This document shows positions 1 through 7,421 of a stretch of 18,114 nucleotides of DNA, in pieces (the first letter of the stretch is position 1; each line of letters starts with the position of its first letter). The translations under genes were made by a program, and so were the position numbers. The notes below the pieces were generated by a model. That model did not search any database. It saw only the letters and a list, made by a program, of their open reading frames with translations, and was not told the DNA's origin. Source of the DNA: an uncultured Eubacteriales bacterium (GTDB lineage: Bacteria > Bacillota > Clostridia > Monoglobales > UMGS1388); contig URVP01000013.1 in the NCBI GenBank assembly GCA_900551345.1, positions 1 through 18,114 of the forward strand, written 5' to 3'.

Positions 1-789
1 GCATATAATACTGTCCCCGTCAAGATACACACCCTTTTCCGGTTTGCTGTTTCTGCTGAAATACACAACGGAGGAGGGGGCTTTTTTTGAAATATCATTA
101 GTTATTTGGTTATCAAGATTGGTTACAAGAATATCCTCTTTGGTTTGATATTTAAATATGTTTTCCTTTGCTTCAATGTATTCCTCCATGGACTTGTGCA
201 TATCCAGATGGTTGGGTGCAAGATTTGTAATCACAGCAATCTGAGGACTATGGGTCATTGTGTGCAGCTGAAAACTGCTCAATTCTGTTATAACAATATC
301 TTCGGGTGCAATCTCTCCCAATTTATCAAGAAGGGGAGTGCCTATATTTCCGCCCAAATGACATTTAAAGCCCTGTTTTTTAAGCATTTCATAAATTAAA
401 GTGGTGGTGGTAGTCTTGCCGTCACTGCCTGTTATGCCTATCTTTTTTGCCGGGCAAAGCTCATAAAAAAGCTCCATCTCACTTGTAATTATACTTCCGT
501 TATTTTTTGCCTGTACAAGCTGCGGTATATCGTATCTCAGTCCGGGAGTTTTAAATACCACATCCTCGGTTATACCTTCAAGATAATCCTTTCCCAGTAT
601 TGTTTTAACACCTAACTTTTCAAGCTCTTTTTTAACATCTCCCAGGTTTTCGTTTTTATCCCTGGCAGTAACAGTAATCCCCATACCTGCAAGCAACTTT
701 ATAAGAGGCGTATTGCTTACCCCTATGCCGATAACCGTAACTGTCTTTCCCGACAGCTTTTCATAAAGCTTGTTTAGTTCGTTTTTCAT
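1..789 (-). CDS. murD: UDP-N-acetylmuramoyl-L-alanine--D-glutamate ligase (MurD), 3' end outside window
   Basis: Adds D-glutamate to UDP-MurNAc-L-alanine in the cytoplasmic steps of peptidoglycan synthesis, using ATP. The first 263 residues are visible, reading on the minus strand from an ATG at 789; the C-terminal ligand-binding domain lies beyond base 1. An N-terminal Rossmann-like segment (VTVIGIGVSN, about residues 17-26) is followed by the Mur-ligase ATP loop GITGSDGKTTTTT (about 118-130), then GGNIGTPL, ELSSFQL and NLAPNHLDMH, all in the order and spacing of MurD. MurD rather than MurC/E/F is favoured by the short N-terminal domain and the NHLDMH motif. It lies downstream of ispH-rpsA on the same strand but a stable hairpin separates them. 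The ribosome site is weak. The family assignment is secure; the missing end is only a window effect. Confidence 0.93.
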   Translation of the reverse strand, partial: MKNELNKLYEKLSGKTVTVIGIGVSNTPLIKLLAGMGITVTARDKNENLGDVKKELEKLGVKTILGKDYLEGITEDVVFKTPGLRYDIPQLVQAKNNGSIITSEMELFYELCPAKKIGITGSDGKTTTTTLIYEMLKKQGFKCHLGGNIGTPLLDKLGEIAPEDIVITELSSFQLHTMTHSPQIAVITNLAPNHLDMHKSMEEYIEAKENIFKYQTKEDILVTNLDNQITNDISKKAPSSVVYFSRNSKPEKGVYLDGDSIIC

Positions 790-836
790 TAAGTCCACAG
801 CCTTTCGCAAAATTTATAATTACGATTTTATGATAA

Positions 837-863
837 GAGGCACTTTCAAGCAGAAAGTGCCTC
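837..863 (-). terminator. hairpin after ispH-rpsA, probable terminator
   Basis: An 11-bp perfect stem (837-847 with 853-863) with a 5-nt loop sits 34 bases past the ispH-rpsA stop codon and 48 bases before murD. The tract that follows on the minus strand is T-rich but interrupted (TTATCAT), so termination may be partial and allow some read-through into murD. Confidence 0.6.
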
Positions 864-896
864 CTGTTATACTTTTTCTTTAGTGCAAAGTATTGA

Positions 897-2876
897 TTAT
901 TCTTCTGTTGCTTCCTGTTCAGCTTCCTGTGCAGGAGCTTCTTCAGTCTCTTTTACAGCTTCAGCCTTGGGAGCTTCTTCCACATAGTCGGGAAGGAGTA
1001 CCTTTATGCTGAGAGAAATCTTTTTCTTTTCAAGGTCGATTTCAGTAATTTTTGCATCAACCTCTTGTCCGATTGAAAGGACGCTTGAGGGTTTTGCAAT
1101 TCTCTGGTTTGCAATCTGTGAAATATGAATAAGTCCGTCAACGAAGGGGATGATTTCTGCAAATGCACCAAAGGGTACAAGACGCACGATCTTAACCTTA
1201 ACAACATCGCCTACATTATATTTTTCCTTAATAATATTCCAAGGATTGTCAGCTTCTTTTCTGTAACCGAGAGAAATCTTTTTCTTCTCTTCGTCAATTG
1301 CCTTGATGTATACTTCAACATCCTGACCTACGGACAATACCTCTGAAGGGTGCTTGATTCTACCCCATGAAAGTTCAGAGATATGTACAAGTCCGTCTAC
1401 TCCGCCAAGGTCAACAAATGCACCGAAGTCCATAATGCTTTTTACCTTGCCTGTGTATACTTTTCCTACCTCTGCATTTGCCCAGAATTCTTCCTGCTGT
1501 TTCTTTCTTACTTCAACAGCAACCTTTTTAATTGAACCTACAAGCTTTCTTCTTCTGGGATTAATGTCAATTAATCTGAAAGAAACGGTCTCGCCGAGCA
1601 TTGAGCTCAGGTCTTCTATATATCTAGCACTTGCCTGTGAAGCGGGTACGAATACACGGTTACCGCTGCAGGCAACAATTATACCGCCGTTAACAACCTC
1701 AGAAACGGTTCCCGTAAGTACGGTTTGCTGCTCAGCTGCCTCCTCAAGTTTTTTCCAGCCTGCCATCTGATCCAGCTTTCTTCTTGAAAGCTTAACAGTT
1801 CCTTCAACATCGTTAACTCTTACAACGAAAACTTCGATTTCGTCACCGATTTTAACAATTTCGTTAGGGTCTGTTACAGGCTCAGCAGATAACTCTTCAA
1901 TCGGAATTGAACCGTCTGCTTTAAATCCGAGGTTTACAAATACCTCCGTAGGTGTAATACCGATTACGGTACCTTTTACAATGTCACCTGTTCTGAGTGT
2001 GACCATTGACTGTTCGAGCTGCTCTTCAAAGCTAAGCTCTTCGTTTGTGTTCATGTTTTCTTCTGACATCTTGTTGATGACCTCCTTAATAATCCATTCC
2101 GGTGTCGACGCCCCTGCTGTCACGCCTATACGGCGTTTATATTTATAAGCCTCTTTGGGAAGCTCATAAGCCGTTTCAATGTGAAAAGTATCATTGCAAA
2201 ACTCCCTGCATATATCCGCAAGTTTTTTTGTGTTTGAACTTTCATAACCGCCCACAACTATCATGCAGTCGGACTTTTTGGCAAGAGAGGCAGCTTCTGC
2301 CTGTCTTTTTTCTGTAGCATTACATATTGTATCAAAAAATACTATGGTTTGGCAAGTAGATTTTAAAAATTTCTTGAAAAAATCCCAATTTTTTTTGGAA
2401 GATGTCGTTTGTGTTACTGCACATACAGGCTTTGTATATTTAAAACTATCGGGAATTGAATCAAATATCAGAGCACTCTCGCCGCACCATCCGTTTATTC
2501 CCTTTACTTCCGGGTGGTTTTTATCTCCGAAAATAACTATTTCATAACCTTTATTATGATACTCTTCCACAATATTATGTATTTTTTTTACAAACGGACA
2601 GGTGGCGTCGGTGATTTCAAGACCTGCCTTTTTCAGTCGCTCGTATTCTGCTTTCCCTATTCCGTGAGAACGGATTATCAGCTTAGCACCTTTTTCGAGC
2701 TTTTCAGGATTGTCCGTTGCATATATGTTATGATTTTCAAGATCTGCAACCGCCTGTTTATTATGTATTATCGGACCAAAAGTGTATATCTTTTCCTGTC
2801 CGCTTTTTGCCAGTGCGGTGTCTGTTGCTCTTTTAACGCCGAAGCAGTAGCCTGCCGATTCTGCAAGAGTTATCAT
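897..2876 (-). CDS. ispH-rpsA: bifunctional 4-hydroxy-3-methylbut-2-enyl diphosphate reductase (IspH) / ribosomal protein S1 fusion
   Basis: A 659-residue fusion. Residues 1 to about 268 are IspH, the last enzyme of the MEP isoprenoid pathway, which makes IPP and DMAPP. The three Fe-S cysteines are C11 (YCFGVKRA), C93 (DATCPFV) and C185 (TICNAT); the substrate-binding histidines are H38, H71 (RSHG) and H121 (NHPEV), with catalytic E123. Residues about 293-365, 383-452, 469-538 and 554-624 are four S1/OB-fold RNA-binding repeats (for example GAFVDLGGVDGLVHISEL), then an acidic Glu/Ala-rich tail. IspH-S1 fusions are a known clostridial arrangement, so this is not an assembly error. Start ATG at 2876 has GGAGG six bases upstream. 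It lies 12 bases after plsC. The linker codes for a strong internal ribosome site (see separate entry), so S1 may also be made alone. Confidence 0.95.
   Translation of the reverse strand: MITLAESAGYCFGVKRATDTALAKSGQEKIYTFGPIIHNKQAVADLENHNIYATDNPEKLEKGAKLIIRSHGIGKAEYERLKKAGLEITDATCPFVKKIHNIVEEYHNKGYEIVIFGDKNHPEVKGINGWCGESALIFDSIPDSFKYTKPVCAVTQTTSSKKNWDFFKKFLKSTCQTIVFFDTICNATEKRQAEAASLAKKSDCMIVVGGYESSNTKKLADICREFCNDTFHIETAYELPKEAYKYKRRIGVTAGASTPEWIIKEVINKMSEENMNTNEELSFEEQLEQSMVTLRTGDIVKGTVIGITPTEVFVNLGFKADGSIPIEELSAEPVTDPNEIVKIGDEIEVFVVRVNDVEGTVKLSRRKLDQMAGWKKLEEAAEQQTVLTGTVSEVVNGGIIVACSGNRVFVPASQASARYIEDLSSMLGETVSFRLIDINPRRRKLVGSIKKVAVEVRKKQQEEFWANAEVGKVYTGKVKSIMDFGAFVDLGGVDGLVHISELSWGRIKHPSEVLSVGQDVEVYIKAIDEEKKKISLGYRKEADNPWNIIKEKYNVGDVVKVKIVRLVPFGAFAEIIPFVDGLIHISQIANQRIAKPSSVLSIGQEVDAKITEIDLEKKKISLSIKVLLPDYVEEAPKAEAVKETEEAPAQEAEQEATEE
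2080..2087 (-). promoter_or_regulatory. internal Shine-Dalgarno before the S1 part of ispH-rpsA
   Basis: AAGGAGGT lies inside codons I-K-E-V at the end of the IspH domain, 10 bases before the in-frame ATG at 2069 (residue M270, first residue of MSEENMN). A second in-frame ATG is at 2054. The match to the anti-SD is as good as any in the window. The position exactly at the domain boundary suggests a former gene start that may still be used. Confidence 0.5.
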
Positions 2877-2888
2877 ACAGTCCTCCGT

Positions 2889-3467
2889 TTATTTTGCAAG
2901 GTGTATAATCTCTGTCATGATTTTATCCGTTGCTGCGGATAAATCCTCAGAGTTAAGTTTTTTGCCATAATATTCTTCAAAGTAAATGGGTTTTCCCAAA
3001 CGGATAACCGGTCTTGAAAAAGGGATATACCTTCCGGATATTCCCATGGGAAGAACCGGTACTTTCATTTTTATGGCAAGCATTGCAGCACCCTGTTTTC
3101 CTTGGGAAAGCTCAATCGTTTTTGACCTCATTCCCTGAGGAAAGATAACCAGCGGATGCCCTTCTTTCAAAAGAGCCATTGCTGCTTTAATTGCCCCGAT
3201 GTCTGCCTGGTTGCGTTTTATGGGATATGCTCCCAAAGAGGAAATCAGCTTGCCAAAAGGTTTAAAGCTGAACAGTTCTTCTTTAGCCAAAAACTTCAGT
3301 TGTCTTTTCTGTACGACCCCTGCAATAACCGGGTCAAGGTTGCTTTTATGATTGGGGCATACTATGTATCCGCCTTCAATATCGGCGTTTTCAAGCCCTT
3401 CATACTTGGGTAGGAAAATTACCGTGATGAAAAAACGGCATATTGTTCTTGCTATTTTATAAAACAT
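2889..3467 (-). CDS. plsC: 1-acyl-sn-glycerol-3-phosphate acyltransferase (PlsC family)
   Basis: Likely transfers an acyl group to lysophosphatidic acid to make phosphatidic acid at the inner face of the membrane. The 192-residue protein is short but complete for the family. It has a hydrophobic N-terminus (about 5-20), the catalytic HX4D motif as NHKSNLD (H40, D45), and motif III as FPQGMRS (109-115) in place of the usual FPEGTRS; motif IV is VPVLPMGISG. The E-to-Q change at 111 is in the acceptor-binding motif and may reflect a different substrate. The ATG follows the cmk stop codon with no gap (TAAATG), with AAAGGA in the cmk 3' end as ribosome site, indicating translational coupling. The cmk-plsC-ispH/rpsA order is common in Clostridia. 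Confidence 0.9.
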   Translation of the reverse strand: MFYKIARTICRFFITVIFLPKYEGLENADIEGGYIVCPNHKSNLDPVIAGVVQKRQLKFLAKEELFSFKPFGKLISSLGAYPIKRNQADIGAIKAAMALLKEGHPLVIFPQGMRSKTIELSQGKQGAAMLAIKMKVPVLPMGISGRYIPFSRPVIRLGKPIYFEEYYGKKLNSEDLSAATDKIMTEIIHLAK

Positions 3468-4151
3468 TTAAAAATTCCTTTCATTTAAAAGGGATATTAT
3501 TTTTTTTGTCACCTGCTCAGGGTTGAGAAAAGTACAGTCAAGCACAACTGCGTCATCTGCGGCCTTAAGCGGTGCAAATGCTCTTTTAGAGTCGTTTTCG
3601 TCACGCTTTGCCATATCGGCCGCAATCTGTTCCAAACTGCATTTTTCTCCCTTTGCCTTAAGCTCCTCATATCTGCGTTTGGCTCTTTCTTCACTTGATG
3701 CGGTCAGGAAAATTTTAAGCTGTGCATAAGGCAGTACATAGGTGCCTATGTCCCGTCCGTCCATGATTACCGAGCGGCTTTTGGCAAGTTTTCTTTGAAG
3801 CTCTACCAACTTAAGCCGTACAGGAACAAGTGCGGATACATCCGAAGCATACATGGAAATCTGCGGTGTTCTGATAAGTTCAGATACATTTTCTCCGTTT
3901 AAAAAGATGTGCTGGGTACCATTTTCATATGTTATGGATATATCAACTTGGTCAAGAATAGTCACTACGCTGCTCTCGTCTTTGGGGTCGATACCATTTC
4001 TCATAACATAAAGACCCACTGCTCTGTACATTGCACCCGTATCGATGTATACAAAGCCCAGCTCTTTTGCAAGGCTTTTTGCTATTGTACTTTTACCCGC
4101 TCCCGAAGGACCGTCTATTGCAATACTAACAGGCTTGCTAATAACAATCAA
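3468..4151 (-). CDS. cmk: (d)CMP kinase
   Basis: Phosphorylates CMP and dCMP with ATP in pyrimidine nucleotide supply. The P-loop GPSGAGKST is near the N-terminus, followed by YIDTGAMYRAVG, the NMP-binding segment RTPQIS, DGRDIGTYVLP, FLTASSEERAKRRYEEL (LID) and the DENDSKR segment, all diagnostic of Cmk. The open frame reaches an ATG at 4238, but that lies upstream of a strong promoter (4186-4214), so it cannot be used from that promoter. I place the start at TTG 4151, just after AGGGAGAGG (4152-4160). This gives 227 residues, the normal length, with a start a few residues before IAIDGP. Alternatives are an ATG at 4175, almost at the transcript 5' end and without a ribosome site, or ATT at 4148. 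Product certain, start uncertain. Confidence 0.93.
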   Translation of the reverse strand: MIVISKPVSIAIDGPSGAGKSTIAKSLAKELGFVYIDTGAMYRAVGLYVMRNGIDPKDESSVVTILDQVDISITYENGTQHIFLNGENVSELIRTPQISMYASDVSALVPVRLKLVELQRKLAKSRSVIMDGRDIGTYVLPYAQLKIFLTASSEERAKRRYEELKAKGEKCSLEQIAADMAKRDENDSKRAFAPLKAADDAVVLDCTFLNPEQVTKKIISLLNERNF

Positions 4152-4160
4152 CCTCTCCCT
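4152..4160 (-). promoter_or_regulatory. ribosome binding site for cmk (decides start)
   Basis: AGGGAGAGG is the only purine-rich SD-like sequence between the predicted transcript start and the conserved P-loop. No ATG lies downstream of it before the P-loop, so the start is probably a non-ATG codon (TTG 4151 or ATT 4148). Confidence 0.45.
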
Positions 4161-4185
4161 AAATATATTTTGCATAACCTTAAAT

Positions 4186-4214
4186 ATTATATCATACAAC
4201 CTATAAAAAAGCAA
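4186..4214 (-). promoter_or_regulatory. sigma-A promoter of the cmk-plsC-ispH/rpsA operon
   Basis: On the minus strand, -35 TTGCTT (4209-4214), a 17-bp spacer and -10 TATAAT (4186-4191). Predicted transcript start is near 4179, giving a leader of about 28 bases before the proposed TTG start. Confidence 0.75.
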
Positions 4215-4303
4215 CCGCTTATATGATATACACCTCAAAAATTAGACACTTTCGGAGATGCATATTTTATGAGTGAATAGGAAGAAAATATAATACTCTC
4301 GAA

Positions 4304-4361
4304 TAAAAAAAGACGGTGCAGCTTCAATAGATGAACATTCATCAAATTAAGGCTGCACCGT
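4304..4361 (-). terminator. terminator of the Ig-like protein gene (possibly bidirectional)
   Basis: A 10-bp stem (4313-4322 with 4352-4361) encloses a 29-base loop that has its own small 5-bp hairpin. On the minus strand the stem is followed by C then T7; on the plus strand it is followed by a T-rich tract as well. It lies 38 bases past the stop of the Ig-like gene and separates it from the cmk promoter. The 4215-4303 stretch between them holds no gene. Confidence 0.75.
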
Positions 4362-4398
4362 TATTTTTATTATATTATTTTTTAGTTATAAGTTTATC

Positions 4399-7230
4399 TT
4401 ATCTTGGAAGACTTACAACATTGTCAAGAAGATTGTCAATTGTAAGAGAACCGTCCAAAGCTATTATTTTGATTGTTTGTGCTTCCGCCAACTCTTCAGC
4501 AGTGAAGGTTGCTGAAATTGTTATTTCAGAACTTGCAGGAATTACAACCGGGTCAATTTGCTTAATTGCTTTGACTGTGTTGTTTTCACCGTATGCAACT
4601 GCAAGAATGCAAGCTGTCTGCGGAGAAGGGCATGCAATTCTGTTTCTTGCCTTTATGTTCGCTTTTACAATCTCTTGAGAGCCAAAGCTTACAATTGAGT
4701 TTCCGTCACCGTCTGTAAATGTGGGTGAAGAATATATAGTCATGGGATTGTATACTCTAACTGTAATTGGGAATGTCTGATCCTGATATTTAATAGTTAC
4801 AGCAACATTAAGATTTTGTACAGAGCTGTCAAAACCTTCTATAATAACATTTTCATCACTCAGAGGAATATTTGTCTGCTGACCATTGACTTTTGTTATG
4901 GTAATGCTGCCTACGCTGGTGTCGAATTCTTCACCTACAAGGTAAACAGTTCTTACATCGTCAGACAACTCTGCACTTTCTATGTCGTCGCCGCCGCCGA
5001 GAAGTTCTATTTCAAATGTATCAGTTTTTCCTGCGTAGCTTGCGGTAACGGTATACTTTCCGGGCTCAGCACTGCTGTCAAAGCCGCTGTATGTAATATC
5101 AAAGTCTGCCATGGTGCCGTTCTTTTGTGTTCCGTCATCATAAGTTACGGTAACCATACCGGTTTTATCAAGTTCAGAGCCTTGATAGTAGGTTGTTTTT
5201 GCAGGCTGTACGCTGATAGATTCAACAGTTTTTGTATTATCATACCAGTACGCTCTAATATTATCAATGGTTGTACTTTGATCTGTACCGTTCTTTACTC
5301 CGATATAGAGCTTAACAACCGGTTCAAAGTCTGTTGTGTATCCGCCCTTAATATTATTATATACCCAGTCTACCGATTCTATTTTTTCATCAAATGCTTC
5401 TCCGGTTTGTGCCGGTTCAAATGCACTTATAGGTATAATTGCGGTTGTCCATTCTTCACTGGCGGGTATTTTAACACCGGTCGTTGATTTAGAGGGACTT
5501 TTTGAAGCTCTGTATTCCATTACAAATTTAATAGTAACCTCAGAGTCTGATTTATACCTTACTGCGATTGCATCTGCACCTACAAGACCGGAAACTGTTG
5601 TTCCAATATTGGTTGTAAAGTTGGAACTTCCCCATCCCATAAGTGCTGTCTGAGCAGTACCGGATTTTGTTATGTATAACCCGTCTGAAACACCGTCCTC
5701 TGCAGCACCTGCAACAAAGGAAGCACTACATTTGTCATTATACCACAGAGAAGGACGATTACCATCCTGCATATCCATTTCGGTATAGTACAAATAGGGG
5801 GCGTTACCGTCGATTATATCTATTTTATATGTTGTAGAAACACCACTGTATGTAACGGTTATTTCCTGATCTTCACATGCTACTGAAGAATCAAATCCTG
5901 TTACGGTTGCATATCTGTTGTAAAGCTTAAGTGCGGTTTGAGCAACATCGCCTTTATACGGAATAATGGAACCGTCATGATAGTTAAATTCCTGACCAAC
6001 ACTGTAAACCTTCTGAACATCAGCAACCTGAATTGCTGTAACTCCATCTTGTACATAGTTCTTTACATTGATTGTGTAATCAAATGTTTTCTTACCGTAT
6101 GAAACAGTAACTGTTTTTTCGCCGGGAGTTGTGGTGTCAAAACCTGTTATTGATGCATTGGGATCATCGAGAGCGGCGAATTCAGGGTCTTTGTCAGAGT
6201 AGTTAGCCTGAATAAGACCTGTCTCATAATCGAAGGGGTCACCCACGAAATATTCGGTCTTGGGATCATTGACCTGTATTGACTCAAGTGTTTCCGGTGC
6301 GAACTCTACAATTTTAACATTATATGTAAGGGGTTTATTAAGAACCGTAAAAGTTAATTTTAATGTTTTTAAATTGGTGTTTTTAAATCCGCTTACAGTT
6401 ACACGAGGATCGTTCAGACTCAGTTCTTCATATTCTGTTTCAGAACCGCCTCTATATACTTTGATTGTACCCTGAGAGTAATCAAAATCATCATAGTACT
6501 GGAAATATGTATCTTTAGGTTCTTCACCCCAAACAACATTTGAGACCATATCTTCCTCATACCAGTTTACGCTGAAGTTATCAATTGTGATACTGTCAGA
6601 TGTTCCGGCAAAGTTAACATTCTCAACTCTGAACATAACTACAGGCTCAAAATTAGATGTGTAAGCACCGTAGATATTGTAAACCCACTGATCTGCCGGT
6701 TCGTCAGACTTTGCAAACTCTGAGAAGGGTATTACTGCGGTCTGCCATTCACCGTTTGTATTCGGAATAGAAACGGCTTTTGACTCAAGAGTGGGTTTTT
6801 TAGATGCCCTATATTCCAAACGAAAGCGTATGGAAAAGTTTCTTGTACTCTTATATCTCATGCAGAATTCTGTAGCGTCAATAAAACCTTTGGTTTTGCC
6901 TATCTCGTTGCCTTGTTCATCCTTGTGAGTAATGGTTTTATTGGCAAAACCTGAGTTGAATGAATAGATAACTCCTCCGCCACCGGAACCTTCCGTTATA
7001 ACATATGCGGGAGATACGCCATCCTCAGCTGCGCCTTCTACCTTTTCGGATACTGCACCGTTAAAACCACCCCAGTTATCTGGCGAATTGCTGGAAACCG
7101 TAAAAATAGGTGTCCTGTCAGTAGGGGTTCCTTCTTCGCCGTCGTTTGCCCATACTGTAATAGGCATCGTGCCTATAATGAGCAAAAGACAGAGAAACAT
7201 ACACAGTGTTGCTTTTAAACTCTTTTTCAT
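4399..7230 (-). CDS. secreted multi-domain bacterial Ig-like protein with a duplicated beta-sandwich module
   Basis: A 943-residue exported protein. Start is the ATG at 7230 (MKKSLK) with GGAGG seven bases upstream, not the in-frame ATG at 7272. Residues 1 to about 28 form a signal peptide: KK, a long hydrophobic core, then TVWA^N. About 42-224 and 480-662 are two copies of one module; both contain AAEDGVS, MRYKS/VRYKS, EYRASK, WVYN, a YT..FEPVV segment and TIDN..VNWY-like ends, and resemble carbohydrate-binding beta-sandwiches. Between and after them are Ig-like repeats (about 232-309, 315-390, 397-474, 669-745, 750-828) with VY.VG.EFD starts and GFDSS cores, as in bacterial Ig-like group 3 domains. 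A different C-terminal domain (830-943) ends the protein. No LPXTG, dockerin, SLH or catalytic motif is visible. A role in binding surface or extracellular glycans is inference. Confidence 0.85.
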   Translation of the reverse strand: MKKSLKATLCMFLCLLLIIGTMPITVWANDGEEGTPTDRTPIFTVSSNSPDNWGGFNGAVSEKVEGAAEDGVSPAYVITEGSGGGGVIYSFNSGFANKTITHKDEQGNEIGKTKGFIDATEFCMRYKSTRNFSIRFRLEYRASKKPTLESKAVSIPNTNGEWQTAVIPFSEFAKSDEPADQWVYNIYGAYTSNFEPVVMFRVENVNFAGTSDSITIDNFSVNWYEEDMVSNVVWGEEPKDTYFQYYDDFDYSQGTIKVYRGGSETEYEELSLNDPRVTVSGFKNTNLKTLKLTFTVLNKPLTYNVKIVEFAPETLESIQVNDPKTEYFVGDPFDYETGLIQANYSDKDPEFAALDDPNASITGFDTTTPGEKTVTVSYGKKTFDYTINVKNYVQDGVTAIQVADVQKVYSVGQEFNYHDGSIIPYKGDVAQTALKLYNRYATVTGFDSSVACEDQEITVTYSGVSTTYKIDIIDGNAPYLYYTEMDMQDGNRPSLWYNDKCSASFVAGAAEDGVSDGLYITKSGTAQTALMGWGSSNFTTNIGTTVSGLVGADAIAVRYKSDSEVTIKFVMEYRASKSPSKSTTGVKIPASEEWTTAIIPISAFEPAQTGEAFDEKIESVDWVYNNIKGGYTTDFEPVVKLYIGVKNGTDQSTTIDNIRAYWYDNTKTVESISVQPAKTTYYQGSELDKTGMVTVTYDDGTQKNGTMADFDITYSGFDSSAEPGKYTVTASYAGKTDTFEIELLGGGDDIESAELSDDVRTVYLVGEEFDTSVGSITITKVNGQQTNIPLSDENVIIEGFDSSVQNLNVAVTIKYQDQTFPITVRVYNPMTIYSSPTFTDGDGNSIVSFGSQEIVKANIKARNRIACPSPQTACILAVAYGENNTVKAIKQIDPVVIPASSEITISATFTAEELAEAQTIKIIALDGSLTIDNLLDNVVSLPR

Positions 7231-7278
7231 AAATATACCTCCATTGTGTTCAAATATTATGGGATACAACACTAGTGT

Positions 7279-7307
7279 ATTATACCATTTAATTTGTTAA
7301 CAGTCAA
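7279..7307 (-). promoter_or_regulatory. sigma-A promoter of the Ig-like protein gene
   Basis: Minus strand: -35 TTGACT (7302-7307), exact 17-bp spacer, -10 TATAAT (7279-7284). The predicted start near 7272 gives a leader of about 40 bases before the ATG at 7230. This is the best promoter in the window. Confidence 0.85.
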
Positions 7308-7391
7308 CTGAAATTGTAATTTTTTTCTTTTAATTTATATAAAAAATGTTCAAATATTTTAATTTGTTATGAGAGATTTATTCATTAATGC

Positions 7392-7418
7392 AAAAAAACG
7401 CCTTAAAAGGCGTTTTTT
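7392..7418 (-). terminator. terminator of the DAHP synthase gene (symmetrical)
   Basis: A7 then CGCC, a TTAAAA loop, GGCG and T6. The structure works on both strands and lies 4 bases past the DAHP synthase stop codon. The remaining gap up to the Ig-like promoter (7308-7391) is AT-rich with no gene. Confidence 0.8.
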
Positions 7419-7421
7419 GTA

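Noticed and set aside
106..399. Plus-strand ORF of 97 codons at the left edge
   Set aside because: It lies antisense within murD, which shows all Mur-ligase motifs; no family resemblance in the plus frame.
897..2876. Possible chimeric assembly joining ispH and rpsA
   Set aside because: The fusion is in frame, with a natural linker, and is a known clostridial arrangement.
4816..5487. Long plus-strand ORF (223 codons) inside the Ig-like gene
   Set aside because: Antisense to a gene with signal peptide, domain repeats, promoter and terminator; its cysteine/tyrosine-rich product looks like an antisense artefact.
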